DNA from: Echinarachnius parma
Taxonomy: Eukaryota; Echinodermata; Echinoidea; Clypeasteroida; Echinarachniidae
DNA length: 64,000 nt
NCBI GenBank assembly: GCA_037951105.1
Contig: JBAMJV010002067.1
Span: forward strand, 303,501-367,500
Direction: 5' to 3'
Below the pieces are notes generated by a model. It had not been told where the DNA came from, searched no databases, and saw nothing but the letters and a program-made list of their open reading frames with translations. This document shows, in pieces, positions 45,651 to 57,365 of the stretch; position 1 is the stretch's first letter; each line of letters begins with the position of its first letter. The translations under genes were made by a program, and so were the position numbers.

Positions 45651-45948
45651 ATCGATGGTTTAGAACATGGTCTTGGAGATGAATAAGTTTTTTTTAAATT
45701 CAATTATCTGAAGATGGAAATCGGTAGGCAAACACGCGCGAAGATCCCATCCAAACTTCTTCCTGTGATCAGATGATGGGCAAATGTGTCTCAACACCTA
45801 ATCTGTCATGAGGACAGCATTGACGAAAACAGATTAAGTAATGCATAGGATAATTAGGGTAACATCGTTTGTTCATGTATTATCGTATTATCGTATACCC
45901 TGATGCACTGTCATATTTCAATTATCTCTGAACTCCCAGGATTATACC

Positions 45949-46455
45949 ATGTATACGGTAAGAATGGTAAGCGTTGTGTCCATGACGGATGTCGATGTGC
46001 ACTGCGCTTCCGGCGCTTCAGTAGTTAATCATGTCTGTATAGGTCGACTCACGGTAACACCTGCGGCATTGGCGAGGTTCGATCGCAAGTAACCCTGACC
46101 ATACCGGTTATAAAGTATGCGTGTCCATTACGATGTACTTTGGGCACTTCGATAGTTAATCACGGCAGTAAAGGTCGCTCCACCGTTTCCACTGTGACAC
46201 TTGCTGGTCCGATCGCAAGTGATCCTGAACATGCTGGTTACAATAGTACACATTGTTCATTATGGTGTACGTTACACTAATTTTCCGGCATTTCAGTATA
46301 GTTAGTCATAGGTCGTATAAGCATGGTAGGTCGCTTCATGTTTGCCACTGACTTGGACACTTGCGTGACACGATCGCAAGTAAACCCTGACTATGCCGGT
46401 TACACATGTATAGTATACGTTGTCCACTGTGATGTAACGATAAACTTCCTACATT
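45949..46455 (+). repeat. ~135-170 bp tandem repeat, about 3.5 copies
   Basis: GATCGCAAGT(A/G)A(A/T)CCTGA recurs near 46080, 46211 and 46371. Each is preceded by TCAGTAGTTAATCA-like and TAGGTCG sequence and followed by CCGGTTA-AA-TA and TTGTCCA-TG. It lies just downstream of the FReD gene stop. Confidence 0.7.
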
Positions 46456-46485
46456 TTCAGTCAGTAGTTAATCAGCGTTGGGCAC

Positions 46486-46803
46486 CTAACGACTGCCCCT
46501 GTGAAACCTGGCGTGAGGTGAATCCACGGGATGTTCTCCTAATCCGCGCGATCTGTGCTGAGGTCTAGCGGTCAGTGCGCTCAGCAGGTTCTGGGATCGA
46601 ATCATCATCCGGAAGGACTTGAGGCAGTAGGTGTACTTGCGCCCCTCCCACGTGCCCCACGTCACCACCGCGCCGTTAAGCCCTCGAGCGTCGGCCTGGC
46701 CCAACCAGCGACCATTGGGATTGGCCTTGTTGCACGCCTTGAACCAGAAGCCGGCCTGTCGTAGGAATGCGCAGCTGCCCGAACTAATGTCGTTGTCTCG
46801 ATC
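46486..46803 (-). CDS. FReD gene terminal exon
   Basis: Acceptor TCATTTTCCACAG. It reads DRDNDISSGSCAFLRQAGFW then FKACNKANPNG and WGTWEGRKYTYCLKSFRMMIR. The Asp residues of DRDND are the expected calcium ligands and Cys11/Cys24 the expected disulfide. A 36-residue Arg/His-rich tail after MMIRS exceeds the usual domain end; it could be genuine or due to loss of an earlier stop. Confidence 0.88.
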   Translation of the reverse strand, partial: DRDNDISSGSCAFLRQAGFWFKACNKANPNGRWLGQADARGLNGAVVTWGTWEGRKYTYCLKSFRMMIRSQNLLSALTARPQHRSRGLGEHPVDSPHARFHRGSR

Positions 46804-49800
46804 CTGTGGAAAATGAGATGAAATAAATATCACATGTATTACGATATTGGAAATATATAAACTTTAAATATCATGTGATCATTGATATGTAGCAGAAGGC
46901 AATTATATATTGCCTAGGACCACAATGGATGGTTATGTTCCTAGACAGTATAACTACTCTCTTCTATGTACTTAAGTATTATTATTGATAGCAGTAACAT
47001 TGGCTTACCAAGTATAACATCGTTTTAAAATATTTTTGAAACAGATAAAACATGTACTGTATATGGTTCTTGACCACTACCTTCACAAAAGCGTAAACGC
47101 TGTCCTGTAGAGGAATGTGCTGTATCTTGGTGGCATACTAGAGCTTATTATCTTTGAAAGTTTTCATGGCGAAGAATAATTTGAAGAGGTAGTTTACGGT
47201 ACAACATGTTTACATCCTTTCTTGGAGGAGTGGATGTCCTAAGAAGGCCACCTTTCGTTCAACGTTTCGATCGGTATGTTCTCCTGAAGACGATCCACTA
47301 AAAAGAAAAGAAAACAAATTCCATGTGGTGTAGCGTAAAATTCCTCTTCAAGTAAAACTATTTACTTTTAAATATCAACGATTTCAACACCTACCCTTGT
47401 GGAGAACTGTGAGTTATTGTGGTAAGTCAGCGAGTCGCCCGAATTTCCGCCAAGGTAGTACCCCAGGAGCAACCGGAAGTTATCCGTGTCGTCATTGATC
47501 TTGAAGCTGTCGTACTCCGCGTATCCTATCTTGTCGTTCCAGTCGGTGAACTCTTGAATGAAAAAGAAATAACGGCAACATTGAACCATTAAGAAAAACA
47601 AGGAATACCGACAACATTTGATCAGATTTTGTATTGACACGATCTCTGGATACGTATAAATGACAGATTAAAACAAAACACAAACAAATGTGATAACGCG
47701 ATCTCCGCATGAATCTCCTTCCATACATTAATAGTTACCTCATGGAATAGACCCATCTACTACTCAGCCAACAACTACCATCTTGCTCACCCGAACAACA
47801 TCATTGTATAGAGGGAACTACCATGCAGACACCTTATCTTGGGGACAGGTACCGCTAGATAATTACCAGCCAGAGGGGCCTATCCCCTAGCTGTTTCATG
47901 TTATCCCCCTTTTGTAACTGTCAGATTATCAGAAATATTATCAAATCTACCCTAGAAATGTCGGGGTGTCTAGATTTCGAAATTACAATGGTCTTGAAAA
48001 AATTAGATAATCGGGATAGTAAGTGTTTTGACCAAGATTTGGGTTAGGTTTACGGTGATAAAAAGGGTTGTGGCGAGGCTTTGTGTTATGGTTTCGTTTT
48101 GGGCTAAAAAAAACTCTTTGTTTTTATGACTGAGGAACTAACTGGTGATCGAAATGATTGCCACGGAACCCTTCTTACCGACTCTCAGCATGAAGGTGGT
48201 CTGTGCAGTGATGGCGTGAAGCATGTAGTTACCAACCCAGAAATCTGAATCCAGTCGTCCGAAGCCCTTCGCATAGTCGTCCCACTCTCGGTAGAAATTG
48301 GTCGTGCCATTCTGCAGACGGAGGAACAAACAAATATTAAACTTTAGAACCAAAACCGAGAGATATGATCCAGAATGACACTTTCTTGTTCAAACGCATG
48401 TCTTTGACCGAACAATGACGGTTACTGTCACATGACTATTGTGTATGTGTTAAAAGACGCTATCTAGAACATACATGCTGGGCAGAGGTAAGCATGGTAA
48501 GGCAGGTTAGCATTAATTCAGCTGCACGGATAAAAATGAACGTATAGTTGCATGGTGATATTTCATGTGCTGGACTTCAAGCATCCATGTTTATGCGCAT
48601 GTCTTCCAATATTTAGTTAATAACTATACTTTATTTCCAACTTCATACCTGTCTCCGTTGTACGACCGTCCAGCCACCGCCGTCAGTCGCCATATCGCAG
48701 AACAGTCTGATGTGGTTGCCGCGCCTTCCAGAGCCCTCTGGATTCGCCATGTAGTAGACGCCGCTCTTGGTGTGACCCTTCTTCCTTAGGCAAAGGCACA
48801 CGTCCACGATACAGTCGTTATGCCTGCCCATCCCCCTCTTCCGGGGTTTCTTTGTATCCCCACCACCCATGATGAGGGCATTTCGGAGTGTCTTCAAGTC
48901 CATGCGTTCCTTGAAATTCTACAAGAAGGTCGAGAACAAACAAAAACAAAAACAAGGAGAACGGTTAGGACGTTGTCAAGACACGTAATCATTATGATGA
49001 TGACATTCGTCGAACTGCCATGAGAACACCAATGTACATAGTTAATCGATGCCTTTATCCCCATTCCCTTCTTGCGCGATTTCGTCGTACTCCCACCACC
49101 CACGATGAAAGCGTTTCGGAGTGTCTTTTAATTAGGTCCGTGTACGCTCCTTGAAGTTCTACAGTAAGGTTGCCAGAAAGAAAAATACATGTATAGGTAG
49201 TGAGAAACTGGAGACATCATCAAGACACATATGATCATGACATTCTATAGACTGCAATGAGGGTGTTTAAAACAGTCGTTATGCCTGCTTATTCCTCTCT
49301 TCCGGGGTCGTTTCGTACTCCGCCCTCCCATGATAATGGCATTTCGAAGCGTCTTCGAAGTCCATATACCCTCCTTGAAGTTCAACAGGAACGTTTTAAT
49401 AACGAAAGGACACAAACGCAATGAAAAACCGAGGACATTTTCAAGACACATACTGACAATGAGGTATAGATGGCAATGAGAAGGTTAATGATGTCGGTAT
49501 ACATGTCCATTCCACTTTTTTCGATGTCGTTTCGTACTCCCATCGCCTATAATGAGGGTATTTCGAAGTGTCTTTATGTCCATACGCTCTAGGAAGTTCT
49601 ACAAGAAGGTTTTTAAGAGAGATATAAACGGGTGATGAGAAACTGAGGACATTATCAAACACGAATAATGATGAGGACACTATTAAGTGCAGTTGGGAAA
49701 CAGCATGAAACTTCATAATCATTTAACTTTACAAACATTTTTAAACTCACCTTCCATTTCGGTTTCTTGAGGACTCCTCCGTGACCAGCCTGTGACGTCA

Positions 49801-52800
49801 TATTCCTCATGAAGGGTCTCATTACTTTAGACCCTCCCGACGTCGTCCCCTTGTTCTCTTGTCCCTCCGTCGTCTGGTCCCCTTTCCCACCATCTGTCGT
49901 TCGCGATACGTCTTGTCCTTGGGTGGGGCCAAAGTTGACGGATTCACCGTCGTCGAAACCGTCACTGGAGCTGAAGATGAGGGATGAATACCCACCCTGC
50001 AACGTGGTCGTGGATGATTTATCGGTCTGCGACGCGGTCGGTGCGAATGCGATGGGTCCGTTGCCTGGCTCGGGTGAATATTCGGGAGCGGTATTCTCGG
50101 CATCGTTGTCCGATGTCATCGGGTTCCCATCAGAGTTTCCCTGGTTGTCGTTCGATACATCAAGGTGGCTATTGATGTCATCAACACCTGGGGGGATATC
50201 GCTGCTGGAGATGCTGAATTCGACGTTCCCTGGACTCGTGGTGCTCAAGAGACTCGCTGTTTGAATGGACGGGTTCGAATCGATTGTTCTCTCAGTAACC
50301 TGCGGACTTCCTATTTCGCTGTCCTGTATTTGAATGCCCATGATATCTTGAACCTCTCTTGCACCAGCGGTTGGCTGATCAACACCAACATCATCTACGT
50401 TTGTATTTCCTTGATTTTCTGTGTCTTGATGCATTAATGATTCAAGTATTGCATCATCATTACCCTGGTCTTCATCATTACTACCATTGCCATGGAGTAC
50501 TGTTAATGAACCTGAGATTTCATGGGTCCCTTGATTATCCGTCTGATTTGAATGTGTTGGGTCAACTATCGTTGCGCTGTTGTACTGGTGCCATTTCTGA
50601 CTACCTTTGATTGGATCTGGCGATGTATCTTGATTTCCGTCTGGCGATTGACCTAAATTGTCGCCGGAAAATCGATGGCCGTCTTGATTATCTCCTTTTC
50701 CCAGACTGGCATGGTGGCTGGAATCCCAAAGGCTGTGATGTCCTGTAGTATGAAGCGGACTTGAGTCATTCGCTGTGCCTCCAGGACCATCCGGACCTGG
50801 GCCAATCGTCGCATCACCAGTCGCAACGGACGCTTGGTTTCCAGCATCTTCTCCCGCACCCGGCGGTCCTAGCGCGTATGGGATCGAGTCTTCCCCACCC
50901 TCATCAATTTCTATCACGCTCGTTGTCGAGGAATTCCTCGCTTCTTTCCCGTCGTCTTCTTCGTCATGACCCAGAGGAACCATTGTGTGATGGGTGGCAA
51001 CCATGTCCTGCTGTGAAGGCTTCCCCGTCGGTGGCGATGCCAGAGGAACGTTGGGCAGGTTAGGCTGCATCGGGGTCACCTCGCGCAGTGGTGGCATCGG
51101 ATGCTGTGGGATGAACACTTCCGGTAGGTCAGGCTTGTCCCTGCCGCTGACGTTGGTGTCGCAGCCGCGACCCGGTCCTTGTCCTGTCGGCGGACCCTCG
51201 TCTGCTGAAGAAGAGTATTCCTCACTGGAGTAGTCATGTTGGTGGTAATTAGCCTGTGCCGGGATGACATGTTTCCCATCTGTGAGGTAAGAATATGTTC
51301 GGAGAATAGGAAAACATGGTTTAAATGAAAGGGGGAAATTCAAGGAAGTGAGCAGTACAATGGTGAAACGTGAAGTCAAACCTTTCTTTCTGGCCACCTT
51401 TCTATAGTGGCCACCAAAAGTGACCCCTTATAGAGGTCATATTATGTCTGCAGTGGCCACATTTCTTGTTTCTCTTGGGTGGTCACTTTACACAGGTTTG
51501 ACTCTAATTTAAATATATGTTGCGTTAAAGGGAGAAGGAGTATGGTTACATTGTCATTAGCTTGGTCTCCGTGTGGAAAGATGTTTACAGAGCAAGTGGA
51601 AAGAGACGATGGTCAATGGCATAACGATAATTTAAAGGAAGATTGTTTGTGACAGTGGAAAGGAAGGGGGCATTTGTAAACACCAGAGTGGCCAGTGGCG
51701 TAGCGTGGGTATACTGAGTTGGGACGGGGGTTCACCCATTATTATTATCATAATTTTGCTTATTGTTTGTTGTTTGCTTTGTAGTTGATGTTGATGTTGT
51801 TGTTGTTGTTTTGGGGGGGCACTTGACTTTTAAATTTTGTTTTCTCCATTCTTACACTTACATATTTTTTTAAAAACTTTGTATCTCATTACTAATGGCA
51901 TGTGCCCTGTCCCTCCTCCCCCAATATCTGTGGAGACATACACCACCAAGCTTGGCATCTGCGCACAAGGACGTTTTAACCCGTTAGTTACTGGAACCAT
52001 GTTTTCCATGCTTCGCCTTTATGATAGCTTTACCGTGGACCCTTCTGCTATAATGCACATGGTTATATACTATCTAAGAAAACGATTGTAAAGGACGTTT
52101 TAACCCATAACAAACTGGAAGCTTATTATCTAATGTATCCCCGTGATATAGCTACAATATCCACAAGACTATTGGTAAAGAAGAATGAACAAACGGTCGT
52201 GTCCAAGGTAAATTACCGCTAAGTCTACACCTATTTAGTCTACTCCCAATTTCAGAGGCCTGGGATAAGGATCATTATGGATTATGATTTCGGGTTTGGA
52301 TGTGGGTTAGAGTTTAGAGTTATATTTGGGGTTGTAAGTCAAGTTTGAAGCTGGGAATATTGAAGCAGTAACCAGAGGCCTATGATTAGGATCATTATGG
52401 ATGAGGATTAGAAGGTTGGATATGGGTTAGTGTTGGGCGCCTTTTGGGTTAAATTTCGAGTTGGGGGAAATCAAAGGTGCAGGCATCATTTTAGCAGACC
52501 ACGTGCGACGTAGACCACATGGGTGTAGACCAAGCGAACATTAGCCGTGGTCAATGGCGTAATGTGATTATCCTGGTCCATGGTCATCTCATCTCCCGAT
52601 CATCATATCAAGATTCTTCGGAGAAGTAGGGTGGGGGCAGGGCTAGCTTACCAAGTATGACGTTAGTAAATTTCCAAACCAGATGGACTCGGCCTTAATT
52701 GATACCACAGACAACAGTTTTACTCGTTATACAGTATTACTCTTTCTGAATAGTATGTTTACATCCAGCAAGGTATAACGAGGGAGGTGGTATAACCAAA

Positions 52801-54026
52801 ACCGGTGTATATATGTCTTTACATTCTGTCTACGTGCGTTTTGAAACGCGTTTTAATCGGAGTTTTGTTCTTGCAGCGGGCTTTAAAACGTTGATTCTAG
52901 TAGGCTCAAATCAGCATTTTGAAGAAAAAAATGTAGTCGTATTTTTTCACCGAAACAGATTTGCACCCCATAAAATAATATCAATTCCTTGTTCTGTATA
53001 GGTCGATGTACTATGTTCAGCGGCGTAGCAAGGAATGATCGAACAGGGGGTGCATAGTGATGGGTGTGAAAAGGGGGCGGTTTAAAAGGATCTAGTAATA
53101 TTGTCCAAATCCTCCAGGAGCTCTAGCGGTTCTCTCACACCTTGTTGTATTCGTATTAACAATAGTTATGGGACAGGTTTCGTTTTTTTAAATTTCCCTT
53201 TTGTTTAAAAGATATTTACGGTTGAAGTGTTTAGATTTTAAACTATCCACTGGATAGTCATAACCGTGTACAAAGCCAGTGCAATGAGTTAGTGAACATC
53301 ACTTTGCATTTTCGCTCATTACTCGGACATTATAACGTCCATTTAACTTGAAATGTTCACACAATACCCAGTGGACATATCAGATAACAAAATATACATT
53401 TTTATCAACCATTCATCACTGTTTGTACATGTCAACAAAGTTACCAGATCCCTTTAAGGTGTCAGCATGTGCCAATTATGCCATATAGGGTTAACCAGGC
53501 CTATGGTATGAACAAGAACAACCCTAAAATGTCTACCGAATATTCATAGAGTCAAAAAGGGGAACACATTATTTACTGAAATGTCTGCATCAGATATATT
53601 ATTCTCGCCACGAACTAAACAAACTATATTATAAGGTGTAGCTCGAGAAACTGATTGGCAACGTGACTGCAACATGGATGTAATAACGTTAAATCAATAT
53701 ACATCTGTCGAATTTGATTAATTCTATATACGAGGGTGACAAAGTGTCTGGAAAATCATGAAAAGTTCAAGTCTAGTCGCCCGAATGGGACATGGAATAA
53801 GGCTTGATTCTTGGCAACTTAATACTGCAAGAAATAGGTGGTGTTTTAAACAAAATTCATGTTTGTCAGTGACTCAGTGTTAAAAATTGTGTTAACTTTC
53901 AGAGTTGATTTTACTTTGTACATACAAATTATTAGAAGAAAAAAAAGCGTAATACCGTCATTTTGGTCAATAATCAAAATTACTTTGGGTCAATATGAAT
54001 AATCATGTATTTATTAATTTATTAAT

Positions 54027-54069
<43 letters not shown>

Positions 54070-54234
54070 TCTATTTGTTTATTTATTTATGTGTTTGAAT
54101 ACGATGGGGATTACAAGATCTAGGAAAAAAAATAGATAAATGTACATGTACTTACTAACGAGCTCCATCAGCCTTGCCTCCAGGTTTCGAACTCTCTCCT
54201 TCATGCTCTCCATCTCCCTCGTGTATTCGAAATG
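46486..54234 (-). CDS. Fibrinogen-related (FReD) gene, six coding exons, 5' end missing
   Basis: Exons in transcript order: 54234-54156, 51279-49751, 48918-48649, 48311-48179, 47552-47395, 46803-46486; sizes 79, 1529, 270, 133, 158 and 318 nt. Phases agree at every junction and total 829 codons including the stop. The product has a coiled coil (1-26), a ~510-residue disordered linker, a basic PRKRG site and a fibrinogen C-terminal domain (about 571-792). Domain landmarks: GVYYM, CDMATDGGGWTVVQRRQ, FWVGN, YAEYDSFKI, GDSLTYHN, calcium-site DRDND and the C-x12-C disulfide pair. The family includes secreted lectin-like, clotting and angiopoietin-type proteins; ligand unknown. The signal-peptide exon was not identified; it should lie beyond 54234 or outside the window. 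Confidence 0.85.
47395..47552 (-). CDS. FReD gene exon: third part of the domain
   Basis: After a phase-1 junction (codon GAG, Glu) it reads FTDWNDKIGYAEYDSFKIND, then LGYYLGGNSGDSLTYHN and NSQFSTR, ending phase 0 before GTAGGT. GDSL-HN-FST are hallmark FReD residues. Confidence 0.9.
48179..48311 (-). CDS. FReD gene exon: second part of the domain
   Basis: NGTTNFYREWDDYAKGFGRL then DSDFWVGNYMLHAITAQTTF and MLRV. Acceptor CCTCCGTCTGCAG, phase-1 donor before GTAAGAAG. Matches the conserved 'F.R.W..Y..GFG...-EFWLGN..IH.LT-Q' core. Confidence 0.9.
48649..48918 (-). CDS. FReD gene exon: basic linker and first part of the domain
   Basis: 90 codons, phase 0 at both ends, acceptor CTTCTTGTAG, donor CAG/GTATGA. 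It starts NFKERMDLKTLRNALIMGGG, then TKKPRKRG, a possible proprotein-convertase site. The FReD start follows (CLCLRKKGHTKSGVYYM, CDMATDGGGWTVVQRRQ). By alignment to the usual 'DC......SGVY' start, Cys41 of the exon is canonical and Cys36 and Cys43 are extra. Confidence 0.85.
49040..49158 (-). pseudogene. FReD pseudo-exon 1
   Basis: Acceptor-like TTACTGTAG, then NFKERTRT and an immediate stop. A frameshift separates it from GGGSTTKSRKKGMG. Not translatable as an exon. Confidence 0.7.
49275..49382 (-). pseudogene. FReD pseudo-exon 2 with lost acceptor
   Basis: NFKEGIWTSKTLRNAIIMGG then RSTKRPRKRGISRHNDCF, in frame and well kept, but the AG before it has become TG (TGTTG instead of TGTAG). It should therefore be skipped. 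The rest of the FReD exon is missing. Confidence 0.7.
49495..49598 (-). pseudogene. FReD pseudo-exon 3 with intact acceptor
   Basis: CTTCTTGTAG then NFLERMDIKTLRNTLIIGDG and STKRHRKKWNGHVYRHH with a stop. It lacks Cys and an obvious donor. If spliced in, it would truncate the protein before the FReD domain. Confidence 0.65.
49751..51279 (-). CDS. FReD gene linker exon (509 codons)
   Basis: The acceptor ATTCTTACCTCACAG ends at 51280 and the donor is AAG/GTGAGT at 49750. The encoded segment runs from GKHVIPAQANYHQHDYSSEE to GGVLKKPKWK. It is rich in Ser, Thr, Gly, Asp, Asn and Pro, with several N-glycosylation sequons (NVS, NSS, NDS, NQT, NGS, NMT) and almost no hydrophobic core, so it looks like a mucin-like or disordered stalk. 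The frame is open for 39 more codons upstream, but the phase-1 acceptor matches the coiled-coil exon exactly. Confidence 0.8.
53083..53460 (+). mobile_element. TTAAAGGG-class MITE, second copy of the 7182-7565 family
   Basis: It starts TTAAAAGGATCTAGTAATAT and ends AAAGTTACCAGATCCCTTTA, with the same ACTATCCACTGGATAGTCAT core. Confidence 0.65.
54005..54090 (+). repeat. (TTTA)n microsatellite
   Basis: About 20 TTTA tetramers with a few interruptions, 66 bp from the coiled-coil exon's 3' splice boundary. Confidence 0.9.
54156..54234 (-). CDS. FReD gene coiled-coil exon
   Basis: After the acceptor GGTTCTCTACAG, 26 codons read HFEYTREMESMKERVRNLEA then RLMELV. It ends phase 1 before a GTAAGT donor. 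The heptad pattern of Met/Val/Leu suggests an oligomerising coiled coil, as is usual N-terminal to FReD domains. Confidence 0.7.
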
Positions 54235-54317
54235 CTGTAGAGAACCAAACAAGACAATGAATAACAACAAAATAAGAAGAAATCGCAGTTTTACAGGTTA
54301 GAGTTAACATAATTATT

Positions 54318-54441
54318 CACATATAAGAGTAAGCAAATAGAAACATATTCACATATTACAGTAAACAAACAGAAACATATTCACATATTAGAATAAACAA
54401 ATAGAAACATATTCACATATTAGAGTAAACAAAAAGAAATC
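54318..54441 (+). repeat. 32 bp tandem repeat, ~4 copies
   Basis: CACATATTAGAGTAAACAAA-type units start at 54318, 54350, 54382 and 54414, each with AGAAACATATT. It lies just upstream of the coiled-coil exon. Confidence 0.85.
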
Positions 54442-56785
54442 CATCATCGAACCTCATGAATGACGGCGTTGTCATTTCGTGTATAACACAGCTGTCAATC
54501 GGGGCATCTAACTAGTAATGACAGAGCTTATTTCCAAAAGGCTCTAAATCCAACTTCCATACAAATTACAAATTTAATTAACGATATCAGTACATTAATT
54601 AGCTACGTAGCTATTTGGAAATCCAATAAAAAAAAATGACAAAATCAAAACATGGAACGTTCCATTTTCATATTCCTATAGGCATGTGTGCAAAGTTAGA
54701 CAAAGAACATGTTGTTTTTTTCCAAAGTGAAAAAAAGTGGATTTAGCGCTTTTTGGAATTAAGCTCTTTATTAGGCAATTGACTCATATTATCATCCCTC
54801 GTTGAATTACATACAGTAGTTGTCATTTCGTAGTAAACTAAGTGGTTTTAAACAAAATAATCTGGAACATTTTCAGAATTCAACTTGCTATGTTATTTTA
54901 TTTGTGAAATGTCAGAAACCCTAGAGAATTTCGGTCATATCATTTTGGAGAATCGAAGAAACATTTATTATGATTTCATTTGAGATACCAGGAGAACGAG
55001 ACATATATAAATAGTACAATGTTTTACGACGGTGTAACGGGAAAGTTGGTTTCTGGTGCTTAACAATTTTTTACGAGTTGAAGAAATAAAGTGTAGAAAT
55101 TATTCATATGTTTGATTAGAATCCACGCAGAACTGCATGTTCGGAACGTCGTCTTTCGATTTAAAGTTGGGGCCAATGGATATTACTCGACGTTCCACCA
55201 ATATGAAATTCAATATGTATAAAGCCTTCATGTACCTAAAAATACTCAAGTGTTTTTACATTGGTTCTGATAGTCTTCATTGAGTTTCCATTTTTTTTAA
55301 AGAAGAAAAAAATCACATTCACAATATTATATTTGTTGAATAGTTGTATCTCCCACGTGTCTAAATTGCACCATCCTGCGTTCATACATGTACTTGTTAT
55401 TTTAACGAAAACAGCCTCCCAGCTGAGCCGTTAACATACCTTTCAACCATGAAATCATTTTAATTTTGTATCGTTTTCTAATTAAAATATTAAAATTGTA
55501 ATCATTAAAGTTTGAATTGACCAGAACTGTACTTTTTCTTTCAAAATTAAAGTTTTGCATAATTATGATGACGAACAAATATGAATGAATGATGGCATGT
55601 GATGAGTATTCAAAATTAACAAATTCAAGATGGACAAAGCGGAAAAGATTATTTTCGAAAACTCTCTCGAGACAAGGTCATACTCATAATTTCCAGTGAC
55701 CAAAATAAACAAAATGACATTTATATCAAAATGATTGTTATTTTCATTTTATCGGATGGGTTGGCAAACATAATGCTGCGAATCGCCTGCGAAAACGATA
55801 TATGAATTATGCTTTAATTCCTCAAATTAAACACATCCTAATTTCACATATTGTCATGATTGAGTTTGTTAAATATCTGATGAGAAAATAGTACACTGGT
55901 ATGTTTATTATGATATGATACAAAGACTTGGTCTATGAGAGAAAAATACACAAAAACCACAACATTACGACACTGTTACCATGGTAATTGAGGAACATTA
56001 ACAAGTGCGAGTTTTGGGCTTGTATATATGACTAAGATCATGCATGTGTTACTTTGTTTAAACACTGATTTGCATGTGATGTCCATGTTCGCGTATGTTT
56101 ACGTTGACGTATGAATATAAATTCATTGATAAATCTTGCATTTAGTTAGTTGTTTATTTGCCCTATTTCCGAGAGACCGATTTGTGCGAAGCGCAGAGCT
56201 CTGACCACTAAACCAGAAAAATGGTTTCTTATTTCTTGACCGATTTTGCCAAAGATTTCACTAAATGACTTATACAACAACTTTCATCACAAAATACAAA
56301 ATCTACCTTGACATTTGGATGACGCGGTCTGCAGATTAACAAGCCTATATGTGCACCCCCAAGAGAAATGACGTATTGCTCGCAACCTTTTCGAGTCTTC
56401 ATGGATATATTTACATTTGATATTTACCCTGATTTCTTTTTAAATCACAACTAATTCAATTGTTTTTATTTGTCAAAATCAGTATTATAATCTAGACATA
56501 TCTCTAACATATCACACAGTTCAACAAAGAAGTGAATTAACATATTTTCTTCTACACCATTGTTATAGTATAGATGTATCTACATTTTCCCAAAGTAGTA
56601 CAGGGCCTACATTTGTTCCCATGGTAATGGGTTAATAAATAGTTTTGGAAAGGTCTTCTGGGTGAATTGGGAAAGAAAATTAGTCCACTGTTTCCTGAGA
56701 TTAAACTTTAAAAAAAATTGAAGGTCACGAAAACATGACGATGAAGGTTGCGAAGTTTCCTCCACTATGAAACTTTGCCAAATAT
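54442..56785. other. AT-rich interval; no gene recognised
   Basis: This would be intron or 5' flank of the FReD gene. No signal-peptide exon or other coding segment could be supported on either strand. Confidence 0.4.
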
Positions 56786-57365
56786 GCGTTCAGGTGAGAC
56801 AAGACAACTTCCGAAATATCGCATTGCTAAGCTATCGGTTGACGGAAGAAACTGCTTATAACTGCCTATAATTGTATTGAAACGATATCAATAACGCGTT
56901 CAGGTGAGGAACGACAGCTTCCGATATAACGCATTGCTGAGACATCGGTTGACGGAAGAATATTTAGTATTGCCTATAAATTGTATTGAAACGATATCAC
57001 TACAGCGTTCAGGTGAGAAAAGACAGATTTCGATAATATCGTATCGCTAAGAAGTCGATTGACGGAAGGAAGGAAGCTTGAACGATATTGTTGATGTGTT
57101 AATGGAACATATCGCATTTCTCAGACATCGATTGGTGAAAGAAACGTCCGATATATCGCATTTCTCAGAAACTTTATTATCACACATCAATTTTGTTTTC
57201 TAATTAACGTCACTCGGCGTTTAGTGGATTCATGAAACAAATTACTTGGATATATCGCGTTACTAATCAATCATCAATATATATATAGACGGAAGGACGT
57301 AAACCCAAAAGTGAAACGATGTCGCTGATGAGCCACTGATGCGTTCAACCAATCGCACTAGCACT
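56786..57365 (+). repeat. ~110 bp tandem repeat, three units plus decayed copies
   Basis: GCGTTCAGGTGAG starts at 56786, 56896 and 57005 (spacing 110 and 109). Each is followed by CTTCCGATATATCGCATTGC-like and CATCGGTTGACGGAAGAA sequence. Shorter degenerate units continue to the LINE insertion. Confidence 0.8.

Larger units (their letters stand above)
48819..49710 (-). repeat. ~216-240 bp tandem array of exon start plus intron (4 units and a partial)
   Basis: NFKERMDLKTLRN-type exon starts lie at 48918 (functional), 49158, 49382 and 49598, spaced 240, 224 and 216 bp. The intron parts also repeat (GAAACTGAGGACATTATCAA at about 49637, GAAACTGGAGACATCATCAA at about 49204, ACCGAGGACATTTTCAAGAC at about 49427, and a diverged copy near 48965). 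Confidence 0.8.
51280..54155. other. Intron between the coiled-coil and linker exons
   Basis: It holds a GGCGTAGC-type repeat end near 51698, two related GGCCT-GATTAGGATCATTATGG blocks (52258 and 52377), the MITE at 53083 and a (TTTA)n tract. No extra exon was recognised. Confidence 0.55.

Noticed and set aside
51280-51397. Upstream extension of the FReD linker exon with a hydrophobic stretch (MARKKGLTSRFTIVLLTSL) that looks like a signal peptide
   Set aside because: An acceptor at 51280 matches the phase of the coiled-coil exon exactly; the hydrophobic stretch is probably intron. An alternative first exon starting here cannot be wholly excluded.
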